DNA of 64,000 nucleotides from positions 1-64,000 of the forward strand of contig CAVYRG010000001.1 of the NCBI GenBank assembly GCA_963770915.1, given 5' to 3'. Of the stretch, positions 42,197 through 49,244 are shown one piece after another (positions within the stretch are counted from its first letter, which is position 1; the number at the start of each line of letters is the position of its first letter). The translations under genes were made by a program, and so were the position numbers. A model generated the notes under the pieces. It did no database searches. It was not told the origin of the DNA and saw only the letters and a program-made list of their open reading frames with translations. This stretch comes from PALSA-270 sp963770915 (GTDB lineage: Bacteria > Acidobacteriota > Terriglobia > Terriglobales > Acidobacteriaceae).

Positions 42197-42225
42197 AGAT
42201 TAGGGGATGATCGCTGTTCTGTCAA
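42197..42225 (-). promoter_or_regulatory. promoter of the histidine operon
   Basis: On the minus strand TTGACA (42225-42220) is followed after exactly 17 bases by TAATCT (42202-42197). The -35 is a perfect consensus match, and the -10 matches at 4 of 6. The leader peptide ATG starts 10 nt after the -10. Confidence 0.82.
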
Positions 42226-42318
42226 CGCCCCTGCCCTCGCATGGAGAGGTTGTTACGAAACTCGGTGCTCACCTTCAGCATTGGAGTGAACCCCACGCGG
42301 AGCGGCGCAAGAATGCAG

Positions 42319-42371
42319 CCCAGGGCGTAAGCCCTGGGGATAAGTGGGAAATGAGAGAGCCCCGTAGGGGC
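42319..42371. repeat. two tandem hairpins with short GTAA/GTA loops
   Basis: Perfect 8-bp arms CCCAGGGC (42319-42326) and GCCCTGGG (42331-42338) enclose GTAA. About 20 bp on, GCCCC (42359-42363) and GGGGC (42367-42371) enclose GTA. Confidence 0.7.
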
Positions 42372-42457
42372 GAAAGAGGAGTAACAGCCTCACGGAGCCA
42401 GGGGCGGCCCCGCCCTCTTGCAGACTCGCGGGGGCAGCCGCCCGTGCCGGGCCATGT

Positions 42458-42482
42458 CCTAGCTGCGTGCGTTGCAGCTAGG
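42458..42482. repeat. 9-bp hairpin CCTAGCTGC/GCAGCTAGG
   Basis: A perfect 9-bp stem with a 7-nt loop (GTGCGTT). The stem and the GGGT after it resemble the hairpin at 43390-43412, so both may belong to one repeat family. Confidence 0.6.
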
Positions 42483-42727
42483 GTCTTTGACCAAGCGCCA
42501 TCGCCAAAAACCGGCCAATCCGCCCTTTCCCAAAAATCTTGTCAAGCCCCCCAACCACCCCAATTTTCCTTAACTCCTTCATTCCATTCATAAAATAAAG
42601 TTCAAAACCATGTCTCATTTTCCCTATCCAATTTGCTATGCTGGAAGTAGAAGGTAAGGAAAGCGCGAGCCATGTCGGCTTGCGCTTTTTTCTTGCCCGG
42701 AGAACCGAAGCGTCAATACAGATCAGT

Positions 42728-43210
42728 ATGGGCAGACCCATGGGCTTTTCATCCAACCCAGGAGCCCATCGCCCAAAAACCGCTCGCCAGCAGGAAAAAT
42801 CCACCAAGCGCCGCGGCGAGCTCTCCGAGCTGGCCTTCGTCCACAAAGCCGTCAGCCTCGGCTTCCCCGTCGCCAAGCCCTACGGCGACAGCGAGCGTTA
42901 CGACTTCATCCTCGACGGCGGACGCCGCCTCTGGCGCGTGCAGATCAAGTCCACCACCCAGTTGCTCAACGGCCAATATCGTATCAACGCGCATCGCCGC
43001 ATTTACGGCCGCGCCGTCCCCTACAAACCCTCCGAGGTCGATTTCCTCGTCGCCCACATCATCCCCGAGGACGCCTGGTTCATCCTCCCCATCCGCGCTA
43101 CCGGGGGCCGCACCAGCCTGTTCTTCTCGCCGCGCAACTTCCCCCGCCACGGCCCCTACGACGCCTATCGCGAAGCCTGGAGCCTATTCCGCGATCCTGA
43201 CAGCAGTTGA
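42728..43210 (+). CDS. PD-(D/E)XK-type nuclease-like protein
   Basis: The 160-residue protein carries a Lys/Arg-rich start (RPKTARQQEKSTKRRGELSE), then the core. LSELAFVHKAVSLGFPVAKP, YGDSERYDFILDGG and LWRVQIKSTTQL form the pattern Glu ... Asp ... Gln-x-Lys typical of PD-(D/E)XK endonucleases of the group-I-intron-associated class. The Glu in GELSEL, the Asp in RYDFIL and the Lys in QIKST are the likely catalytic residues. No partner gene (methylase or homing element) is nearby. The start at 42728 is preferred, but an upstream in-frame ATG at 42638 gives 30 extra residues and a frame-shifted ATG at 42672 is a different product. The function is unknown. Confidence 0.65.
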   Translation: MGRPMGFSSNPGAHRPKTARQQEKSTKRRGELSELAFVHKAVSLGFPVAKPYGDSERYDFILDGGRRLWRVQIKSTTQLLNGQYRINAHRRIYGRAVPYKPSEVDFLVAHIIPEDAWFILPIRATGGRTSLFFSPRNFPRHGPYDAYREAWSLFRDPDSS

Positions 43211-43227
43211 TCTCCGCGAGCGCGTGG

Positions 43228-43412
43228 GGCGGGCGCCCTCGCCCGCCTGCAATTGTCATTTCGACGCGGAGGAGATTCGTCATCCCGACCGGAGCGAGAC
43301 GAAGTCGAACTCTGTGGAGGGACCTGCTGTTTCCTGGGAGAAAGAATCTTCGCGTTTCGCCTGCATCGGCAACACAATGGGTGCCCCATCCTAGCGCGTT
43401 ATTTGCGCTAGG
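43228..43412. repeat. mosaic of intergenic hairpin repeats
   Basis: GGCGGGCG (43228-43235), loop CCCT and CGCCCGCC (43240-43247) form an 8-bp stem. CCTAGCGC (43390-43397), loop GTTATTT and GCGCTAGG (43405-43412) form another, resembling 42458-42482. Between them is GTCATCCCGACCGGAGCG, reminiscent of the repeat at 37115-37180. The 43211-43487 stretch has no gene. Confidence 0.6.
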
Positions 43413-43487
43413 GTGGGAGGAAAAATCTTCACCCTTTTCAGCCGCGCCGCAAACTTGGAATAAGCCGAGCCCCTCGGGCATTGTCAG

Positions 43488-43509
43488 TATAATGGTATAA
43501 CTGTTATAC
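43488..43509 (+). promoter_or_regulatory. brnT promoter overlapped by a palindromic operator
   Basis: A perfect -10 box TATAAT is at 43488-43493. Directly after it lies the 15-bp palindrome GTATAAC-T-GTTATAC (43495-43509), which ends just before the brnT ATG at 43513. The TSS predicted from the -10 falls inside the palindrome. In BrnT/BrnA systems the BrnA antitoxin represses its own promoter, so this is the likely operator. No clear -35 was seen. Confidence 0.62.
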
Positions 43510-43512
43510 TAT

Positions 43513-43791
43513 ATGCGATTCCACTTCGATCCCGGCAAGAGTCGCCGTCTGCGAAGCAATCGCAAGCGAGGAATCGGATTCGAGGAAGCTCAGGAGATCT
43601 TCTTCCATCCTTATTACCTGGATCGGCGGTCGGACTTTCCCGAGCAGTACCGCGCCATCGGCTGGGCGGGAAAGCGGCTCTACACGGTGATTTTTGAAAT
43701 TCGCGAGGACGAAGATGGTGAGTTCTGCCATCTGGCGACTCTTTGGAAGGCAACTCGGCAGGAGCGGCAACTCTATGAAGAAAACTCCTAA
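43513..43791 (+). CDS. brnT: BrnT-family toxin
   Basis: The 92-residue protein matches the BrnT (DUF497) family. MRFHFDPGKSRRLRSNRKRG, IGFEEAQEIFFHPYYLD, YRAIGWAGKRLYTVIFEI and LATLWKATRQER match the family's strand and helix order. BrnT toxins are RNase-fold proteins that cleave RNA and halt growth until bound by BrnA. The gene is upstream of its antitoxin and overlaps it by 17 bp, which is the usual order. Start ATG at 43513, no clear Shine-Dalgarno. Confidence 0.85.
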   Translation: MRFHFDPGKSRRLRSNRKRGIGFEEAQEIFFHPYYLDRRSDFPEQYRAIGWAGKRLYTVIFEIREDEDGEFCHLATLWKATRQERQLYEENS

Positions 43792-44056
43792 ACGGCAGAA
43801 TTCGGTCCCCGCAGAGTCGATTGCAAAACTGGCCGAGAAGGGCAAGGACGTATCTCGCTTCTTCACCAACCAAGGCCAAATGATGAGGCCCATTCAGCGT
43901 GTGAACGTAGATTTCTCCGCCGGCCTATTGCAAGAACTCGACCACGCAGCCGAACAGCTGAACATCAGTCGGCAGGCGGTAATCAAAACTCTCATCCGCC
44001 AGGCCCTCGACCAGAATTATCTGGCTCGCGAAGCGGCGAATTCCCGCCGAGCCTAG
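43775..44056 (+). CDS. brnA: BrnA-type antitoxin
   Basis: The 93-residue protein begins MKKTPKRQNSVPAESI and has a ribbon-helix-helix C-terminal half (RVNVDFSAGLLQELDHAAEQ, LNISRQAVIKTLIRQALDQN). The N-terminal part (AKLAEKGKDVSRFFTNQG) is the toxin-binding region of the family. It should bind BrnT and repress the promoter. The start at 43775 overlaps the end of brnT; an ATG further upstream at 43694 would read inside brnT and is rejected. Confidence 0.82.
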   Translation: MKKTPKRQNSVPAESIAKLAEKGKDVSRFFTNQGQMMRPIQRVNVDFSAGLLQELDHAAEQLNISRQAVIKTLIRQALDQNYLAREAANSRRA

Positions 44057-44163
44057 TGTCGGACGACCCGAGCCCACGCGCCTTTACACTCGCGCCGCCA
44101 ACGTGTTAACCTCGAAGACGTTACAAACAATCGAAAACTAGAAGACAGGAGTGCATCAGGTTA

Positions 44164-44430
44164 GTGCTAGCCAGAGAGCAAAAGAAAGCCCTCATTGACC
44201 AACACGGCACGCATCCCACCGATACGGGAAGTCCGGAAGTCCAGATCGCGCTGCTAAGCGAACGCATTGGCCAATTGACGGAGCACTTCAAGGCGCACCA
44301 GAAAGATCACGGCTCACGCCGCGGTCTTCTCATGTTGGTCAGCAAGCGGCGTCGCTTGCTCGACTACCTCAAGACCTACGATTCCAGCCGCTATACCACC
44401 GTGGTACAGAAGCTTGGCCTCCGCCACTAG
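44164..44430 (+). CDS. rpsO: 30S ribosomal protein S15
   Basis: The 88-residue protein is S15, a primary 16S rRNA-binding protein of the small subunit. HPTDTGSPEVQIALLSERIG and KDHGSRRGLLMLVSKRRRLL, then DYLKTYDSSRY, are the conserved blocks. The start is GTG at 44164. It is followed by pnp about 200 bp downstream, the order known from many bacteria. Length is typical (88-89). Confidence 0.96.
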   Translation: MLAREQKKALIDQHGTHPTDTGSPEVQIALLSERIGQLTEHFKAHQKDHGSRRGLLMLVSKRRRLLDYLKTYDSSRYTTVVQKLGLRH

Positions 44431-44450
44431 TTGCGTCGCGCTCCAGTTTT

Positions 44451-44509
44451 GCGAGGACCGTTCCTCGCGTCGCAACAGGAATCGTCGTGCAGCCGCCCGC
44501 TGAGCGGGC
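44451..44509 (+). promoter_or_regulatory. two hairpins in the rpsO-pnp spacer
   Basis: GCGAGGA (44451-44457), loop CCGT and TCCTCGC (44462-44468) form a 7-bp stem. GCCCGC (44495-44500), loop TGA and GCGGGC (44504-44509) form a 6-bp stem. Neither is followed by a T-run. In E. coli this spacer carries RNase III sites that control pnp, and a similar role is possible here. Confidence 0.5.
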
Positions 44510-44632
44510 TCACTCACTGAGGGAAACCACAAACGGTGTGTCTCCGGCCCTTTGTCGCATCGCTACTGGCACTGGCTTATCCCACGTGCAACCCGCTGGC
44601 ATTCACTTGCCTCCTGCCCAGAAGGAACTGAA

Positions 44633-47026
44633 ATGACGAAGCATGAAGTATCCGTGGAACTCTCCGGCGGCAAAACCCTCTCATTTGAAACAGGAAAACT
44701 TGCCAAACAAGCCCACGGTTCGGCTGTGGTGCGCATGGGCGACAACGTCATCCTGGCCTCTGCCGTGGCCAACCCCGATCCGCGCGAGGGCATCGACTTC
44801 TTTCCCCTCACCGTGGACTATCGCGAATACACCTATGCCGGCGGGCGCTTTCCCGGCGGGTTCATCAAGCGCGAAGGCCGTCCCAGCGAGCGTGAAATCC
44901 TGACCAGCCGCCAAATTGACCGCCCGGTGCGGCCGCTGTTTGCGGAGGGCTTCAAGTGCGAAACCCAGGTCATCGCCTTCGTTCTCTCCGCCGACAATGA
45001 AAATGATCCGGACGTAGTTGGCATTAACGCCGCCTCTTGCGCCCTCACACTTTCCGATATTCCGTTCCTCGGCCCCATCGGCGCCGTGCGGGTTGGCCTC
45101 GTGGATGGCCGATTCGTCATCAATCCCACCTACAACGAAATGCGCGAAGGCTTGCTGAACATCATGGTCGTCGGCAGCGCCGAAGGCATCGTGATGATCG
45201 AATCGGGCGCCAAGGAAGTGAAGGAAGAAACGGTGGTCGACGCCATCGAGTTCGGCCACACCGAAATCAAGAAGATTTGCGCCGCCATCAGCGAGCTGCG
45301 CGAGAAAGCCGGCAAGCCCAAGCGTGCCGTGACCCCGCCCGAATTCGACCAGGCTTACTACGACGCGCTGAAGTCAAAGATCGGCGCCGACCTCAGCGAC
45401 CGCCTGGACACGGAAAAGCATCCCAAGGCCGAGAGCCACGAGTTGGTCCGCGAACTCAAAAAGAGGTTGCTGGCGGAGATTCCCGCGGAAGACGACGCCG
45501 CCCAAGCCAAACTCAAGACCTACTACGAGACGCTGCGCGAGCGCATTTTCCGCGAGCAGGTCATCAACAACAAACGCCGTCCCGACGGCCGCGCCTTCGA
45601 TCAGGTCCGCGATATCTGGGTAGAAGTCGGCGTCCTGCCCCGCACCCACGGCTCCGCCATCTTCACCCGCGGCGAAACCCAGGCCTTAGTGACGACAACT
45701 CTCGGCACCAGCGACGACATGCAGCGCCTCGAAGCCTTCGAAGGCGAAGCCAAAAAGCGCTTCCTCCTGCATTATAATTTCCCGCCGTTTTCGGTGGGTG
45801 AAGTGGCGTTCCTGCGGGGAGCGGGGCGGCGTGAGATCGGGCACGGAGCACTTGCGGAGCGTGCCATCTCCAGCGTGCTGCCGGCGGAAGATGACTGGCC
45901 GTATGCCGTCCGCGTGGTCTCGGACATTTTGGAGTCGAACGGGTCGTCTTCGATGGCGACGGTTTGCGGGGCTTCGCTCTCGCTGATGGATGCGGGCGTG
46001 CCGCTGAAAGCTCCGGTCGCGGGCGTGGCCATGGGACTAGTAAAGGAAGACAACGACTACGCCATTCTCACGGACATCGCCGGCGCGGAAGATCATTACG
46101 GCGATATGGACTTCAAGGTCGCCGGCACCAAGGACGGCATCACCGCGCTGCAGATGGACATCAAAGTCGGCGGCATTACGGCGCAGATCATGCGCGAGGC
46201 GCTGGCCCAGGCGCAGCGCGGACGACTGCACATTCTCGGTAAGATGAATGAGGTGCTGTCGACGCCGCGGGAGAAGGTCTCCTCCTACGCGCCGCGCATT
46301 TACACCCTGCAGATTCCGGTGGACAAGATTCGCGACGTCATCGGGCCCGGCGGCAAGATGATTCGCAGCATCATCGAGCAGACCGGAGTGAAGATCGACG
46401 TCGAAGACACCGGCAAGGTGAATGTGGCCTCGAACGACGAAGCGTCCGCCAACAAAGCGCTGCAGATCATCCGCGACCTGACCGCGACCGCCGAGGTGGG
46501 GAAGACCTACCTGGGCAAAGTGTCGCGGCTAGCGGATTTTGGCGCTTTCGTTGAAATCATTCCCGGCACCGACGGCCTGCTGCACATCAGCGAAGTCGCC
46601 GAGCATCGCATCAAAGATGTGCGGGATGAACTGAAAGAGGGCGATCAGGTGCTGGTGAAAGTGCTGGCGGTCGAGGGCAACCGCATACGGCTTTCGCGCA
46701 AGGCGATTCTGAAAGAACAGCGCGCCAAGATGGGCGGCGGCGAGCTTCCTCCGGATGGAGGCGAGGCGCCGGCCAGCCAGGTTGAGGGCGCGCCCGCGCT
46801 GACCATCGAAGGCGGCGGCGATTATCCCGATGAGCCGGAACCGAACTTCAATCGCGACGCTTCGCCGGCGTCGCCCGCGCCTGCCGGAGACCGCGGCGGA
46901 TTTAGCCGTGGCGGCGGGCGTCCGGGTGGCGGCGGAGGCGGTGGTGGCCGACGGCGGGGTGGCGGCGGGCGCGGCGGTCATGGCGGAGGACATGGAGGCG
47001 GCGGCCGCGGAGGTCCGCGGCGGTAG
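44633..47026 (+). CDS. pnp: polyribonucleotide nucleotidyltransferase (PNPase)
   Basis: The 797-residue enzyme degrades RNA 3' to 5' with phosphate. Two RNase PH-type cores (YTYAGGRFPGGFIKREGRPS; FEGEAKKRFLLHYNFPPFSV) bracket a helical domain. A KH domain (IRDVIGPGGKMIRSIIEQTG) and an S1 domain (GKVSRLADFGAFVEIIPGTD) follow near residues 560-700. The last about 90 residues are unusual: an acidic Pro stretch, then a Gly/Arg-rich tail with long Gly runs (RGGGRPGGGGGGGG). Such RGG-like tails can bind RNA. The start at 44633 has AAGGAA upstream; an upstream in-frame start at 44552 is unlikely. Confidence 0.95.
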   Translation: MTKHEVSVELSGGKTLSFETGKLAKQAHGSAVVRMGDNVILASAVANPDPREGIDFFPLTVDYREYTYAGGRFPGGFIKREGRPSEREILTSRQIDRPVRPLFAEGFKCETQVIAFVLSADNENDPDVVGINAASCALTLSDIPFLGPIGAVRVGLVDGRFVINPTYNEMREGLLNIMVVGSAEGIVMIESGAKEVKEETVVDAIEFGHTEIKKICAAISELREKAGKPKRAVTPPEFDQAYYDALKSKIGADLSDRLDTEKHPKAESHELVRELKKRLLAEIPAEDDAAQAKLKTYYETLRERIFREQVINNKRRPDGRAFDQVRDIWVEVGVLPRTHGSAIFTRGETQALVTTTLGTSDDMQRLEAFEGEAKKRFLLHYNFPPFSVGEVAFLRGAGRREIGHGALAERAISSVLPAEDDWPYAVRVVSDILESNGSSSMATVCGASLSLMDAGVPLKAPVAGVAMGLVKEDNDYAILTDIAGAEDHYGDMDFKVAGTKDGITALQMDIKVGGITAQIMREALAQAQRGRLHILGKMNEVLSTPREKVSSYAPRIYTLQIPVDKIRDVIGPGGKMIRSIIEQTGVKIDVEDTGKVNVASNDEASANKALQIIRDLTATAEVGKTYLGKVSRLADFGAFVEIIPGTDGLLHISEVAEHRIKDVRDELKEGDQVLVKVLAVEGNRIRLSRKAILKEQRAKMGGGELPPDGGEAPASQVEGAPALTIEGGGDYPDEPEPNFNRDASPASPAPAGDRGGFSRGGGRPGGGGGGGGRRRGGGGRGGHGGGHGGGGRGGPRR

Positions 47027-47075
47027 CTCTGAAAACGCCACGGATGTGCACGGATTAAGACATATCAACCAAGAC

Positions 47076-47107
47076 GGGCCGCGAATAAAATCGCGGCCCT
47101 TCGCTTT
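47076..47107 (+). terminator. rho-independent terminator after pnp
   Basis: GGGCCGCGA (47076-47084), loop ATAAAA and TCGCGGCCC (47091-47099) form a perfect 9-bp stem followed by TTCGCTTTTC. It lies 50 bp after pnp and in front of the convergent hydrolase gene. Confidence 0.8.
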
Positions 47108-47135
47108 TCTGCCTGGACGGGATTCGCCGACTTTG

Positions 47136-48380
47136 TCACTGCAGTAGTGGCCGCACCTCGGGATAGGTTCGAGACAGGCCATCAAGAGCGCTGGGCGGGG
47201 CATTTTTCAGATGGATGTCGAAGAAGGTGTGTACGTAGTCGGAAGTGATCGCGAGGCCCCGGCGCGGTGCCAAGCCGTGAAAGCCAAATCTGACAAATTC
47301 CAGCAGGCTTATCAAATATTGGCTCTTGCGAAGAATCTGATCGCTGAAGCTGAAGTGGTTCGCGCCACGAAGAGCGAGGCATAGTTTCGCGCCTGGCGAG
47401 CGTTCGTAGATGGAACGAATCTTGGCAAAGACCGCGCGCTCCTCGGTGCCGGAGAGATCGCCGTGATCGCTCAGCAAGAACAGCAATGGCTGAGCCAGTC
47501 CCTGCTGGACGACGCTGCCGAAGGGATTGCCGTCGATATCGATGGCCGCTTTGCATCGGGAATCCTCATGACAAAACTCCAGAGCGGTTGCTCCGCCGAA
47601 GGAGTGTCCAAACATCCCCAAATGTTGCATGTCCAGGCGGCCGGTGAACCTGCCGGAAGGGTCGGCGCTGTTAAGCTGCGCAAGCTGGTCGACAACAAAC
47701 TTCGTGTCGCTGGTCCACATGGCCAGCAGTTTGTCAGCGAGCCGATCGAGATCTGGCCCGCTGAGATTTTCAGGATTGTCCGTAGGCGGCCGCTCCACAA
47801 CGCGGCCATCGGGCAGCACGACGAAACTGGTTCTATAGGGCGCATCGAAGCCGACAACGATATAGCCGTGGCTCGCCAGGTCCTCTGCGAGCGAGGTGTA
47901 GTCGAGTGTCAGGGCCCCGCCGCCGGCCCGCATAATGACAACAGGATAAGAGGGCTGTTGCGGAGAAACCGCAGGATCGGAGAAGCTGTGCGCGTAGGTG
48001 AGGGAAGCATCGCGTGTGAGAAACCTCATCAGCGGGCCCGAATAACGCTCTTCGGCGGCACGCCATGGCGACGGGAGGTAGGCGGCAGGAATCGCAGAGG
48101 GCGTGGGCGCTGCCGGGTACCAGATCCAGGTCAACACTAGCCGCTTGGTTTGTGGAGAAGGCGCGAGGTCATCGGTCTGCGCTGGATTGATCCAGGCATA
48201 AGAAGAGCGCCCCACCGCGAATGGTCCCGTGGGGACGGGAAGCAGGAGTGCAATCTTTTGCTCCCTGTGAAGCAAGAACAGCAGGATCACAACTCCGGCT
48301 CCCAAGAGTGCGACGAGGACGGCCAAGGCTCGCACCAGCCGATTTGCAAACCGGGAAGACTCAGCGGCAGATTTGGACAT
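47136..48380 (-). CDS. alpha/beta hydrolase, PAF acetylhydrolase-like
   Basis: The 414-residue protein has an N-terminal membrane anchor (ALAVLVALLGAGVVILLFLL) and a hydrolase domain. MFGHSFGGATALEFCHEDSR holds the nucleophile Ser in the GHSFGG elbow. SYPVVIMRAGGGALTLDYTS and SHGYIVVGFDAPYRTSFVVL are the preceding strands and oxyanion region. Catalytic Asp is likely in LFLLSDHGDLSG and His in LRGANHFSFSD. The family includes secreted phospholipase A2-type enzymes. The membrane anchor would place it outside the cytoplasm. Start ATG at 48380; an in-frame ATG at 48413 is an alternative. Confidence 0.82.
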   Translation of the reverse strand: MSKSAAESSRFANRLVRALAVLVALLGAGVVILLFLLHREQKIALLLPVPTGPFAVGRSSYAWINPAQTDDLAPSPQTKRLVLTWIWYPAAPTPSAIPAAYLPSPWRAAEERYSGPLMRFLTRDASLTYAHSFSDPAVSPQQPSYPVVIMRAGGGALTLDYTSLAEDLASHGYIVVGFDAPYRTSFVVLPDGRVVERPPTDNPENLSGPDLDRLADKLLAMWTSDTKFVVDQLAQLNSADPSGRFTGRLDMQHLGMFGHSFGGATALEFCHEDSRCKAAIDIDGNPFGSVVQQGLAQPLLFLLSDHGDLSGTEERAVFAKIRSIYERSPGAKLCLALRGANHFSFSDQILRKSQYLISLLEFVRFGFHGLAPRRGLAITSDYVHTFFDIHLKNAPPSALDGLSRTYPEVRPLLQ

Positions 48381-48527
48381 TGCGCGCCCTCCGATCCAGC
48401 AATGACTCGCCATTATGAAGTACTTTGTAATACGAAGTCAAGCAAAAATCCGGCGAGAGGCCTGCCCGTCCACCACTCGCGATCGGCCACGCAGGAACGC
48501 GAACTCCTCAAGAGGCGCGCCGGTTTC

Positions 48528-49175
48528 TTATGAAGAGCCAGAGCTCGCGATGGAATCAGGCCTCTGCGATTCGTACCAGGCCACAAATTTGCGGAACGCC
48601 GCGCCGCGATGGCTGTGAGCGGATTTTTCCAGGGGAGTCAGTTCGGCGAAGGATTTTGCGATGGGCGGAAAGTAGAACAGGGAATCGTAACCAAAGCCGT
48701 TGGTCCCGCGAGGACCGTCGAGAATCGTGCCTTCCGCCTTGCCCTCAAACACGGCCAGCGTTTCCCCACCCCGCGCTGCGGCAATCACACAGACGAACCG
48801 CCCCGTGCGGCTTTCCGGCGAAGTGTTTCGAAGCTCGCGCAGCAGCCGGGCGTTGTTGGCGTGATCATCGGTGTTGCTGTCGATGAGGTGCGGGGCTTCC
48901 GCCGCGTAGCGCGCAGAATGCACTCCCGGAGCGCCGCCCAGCGCGTCCACTTGCAAGCCCGAATCGTCCGCCAGAACAATCTCGCCGGGGGCAGAGCGGC
49001 TGTAGGCCTCGGCCTTCTTGCGAGCATTCGCTTCAAAGGTTGCGCCGTCTTCGATGACCGGGGGCAAGGAAGGAAAGTCTGGAAGGCCCACAACTTCGAT
49101 GCCATGGGGCTCCGCCGCGCCGGCGAAATCGACGAGTTTTCCAGGGTTTGAAGTCGCAATCAGAACGCGCTTCAT
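48528..49175 (-). CDS. rdgB: non-canonical purine NTP pyrophosphatase RdgB/HAM1
   Basis: The 215-residue enzyme hydrolyses dITP, XTP and similar nucleotides to protect DNA and RNA. VLIATSNPGKLVDF opens the protein, EIVLADDSGLQVDALGGAPG holds the catalytic Asp pair, and TNGFGYDSLFYFPP and EKSAHSHRGAAF bind the substrate. The start at 49175 follows the canonical N-terminus; an in-frame ATG at 49205 is less likely. It lies 69 bp downstream of the PilZ gene, in the same direction. Confidence 0.95.
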   Translation of the reverse strand: MKRVLIATSNPGKLVDFAGAAEPHGIEVVGLPDFPSLPPVIEDGATFEANARKKAEAYSRSAPGEIVLADDSGLQVDALGGAPGVHSARYAAEAPHLIDSNTDDHANNARLLRELRNTSPESRTGRFVCVIAAARGGETLAVFEGKAEGTILDGPRGTNGFGYDSLFYFPPIAKSFAELTPLEKSAHSHRGAAFRKFVAWYESQRPDSIASSGSS

Positions 49176-49244
49176 GCGACTAGTGTACGTCCGGGCCTGG
49201 TCCAAGTCTTGTGTGGGGGCAAAGAAGGCGTTCGTTGCGTCTCG

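Larger units (their letters stand above)
42226..42727. other. gene-free stretch with a cluster of hairpin repeats
   Basis: No gene is supported here. It holds three hairpins. CCCAGGGC / GCCCTGGG lies at 42319-42338 with loop GTAA, and GCCCC / GGGGC at 42359-42371 with loop GTA. CCTAGCTGC / GCAGCTAGG lies at 42458-42482 with a 7-nt loop. The composition looks like an intergenic repeat mosaic, and the last hairpin has a relative at 43390-43412. Confidence 0.55.
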
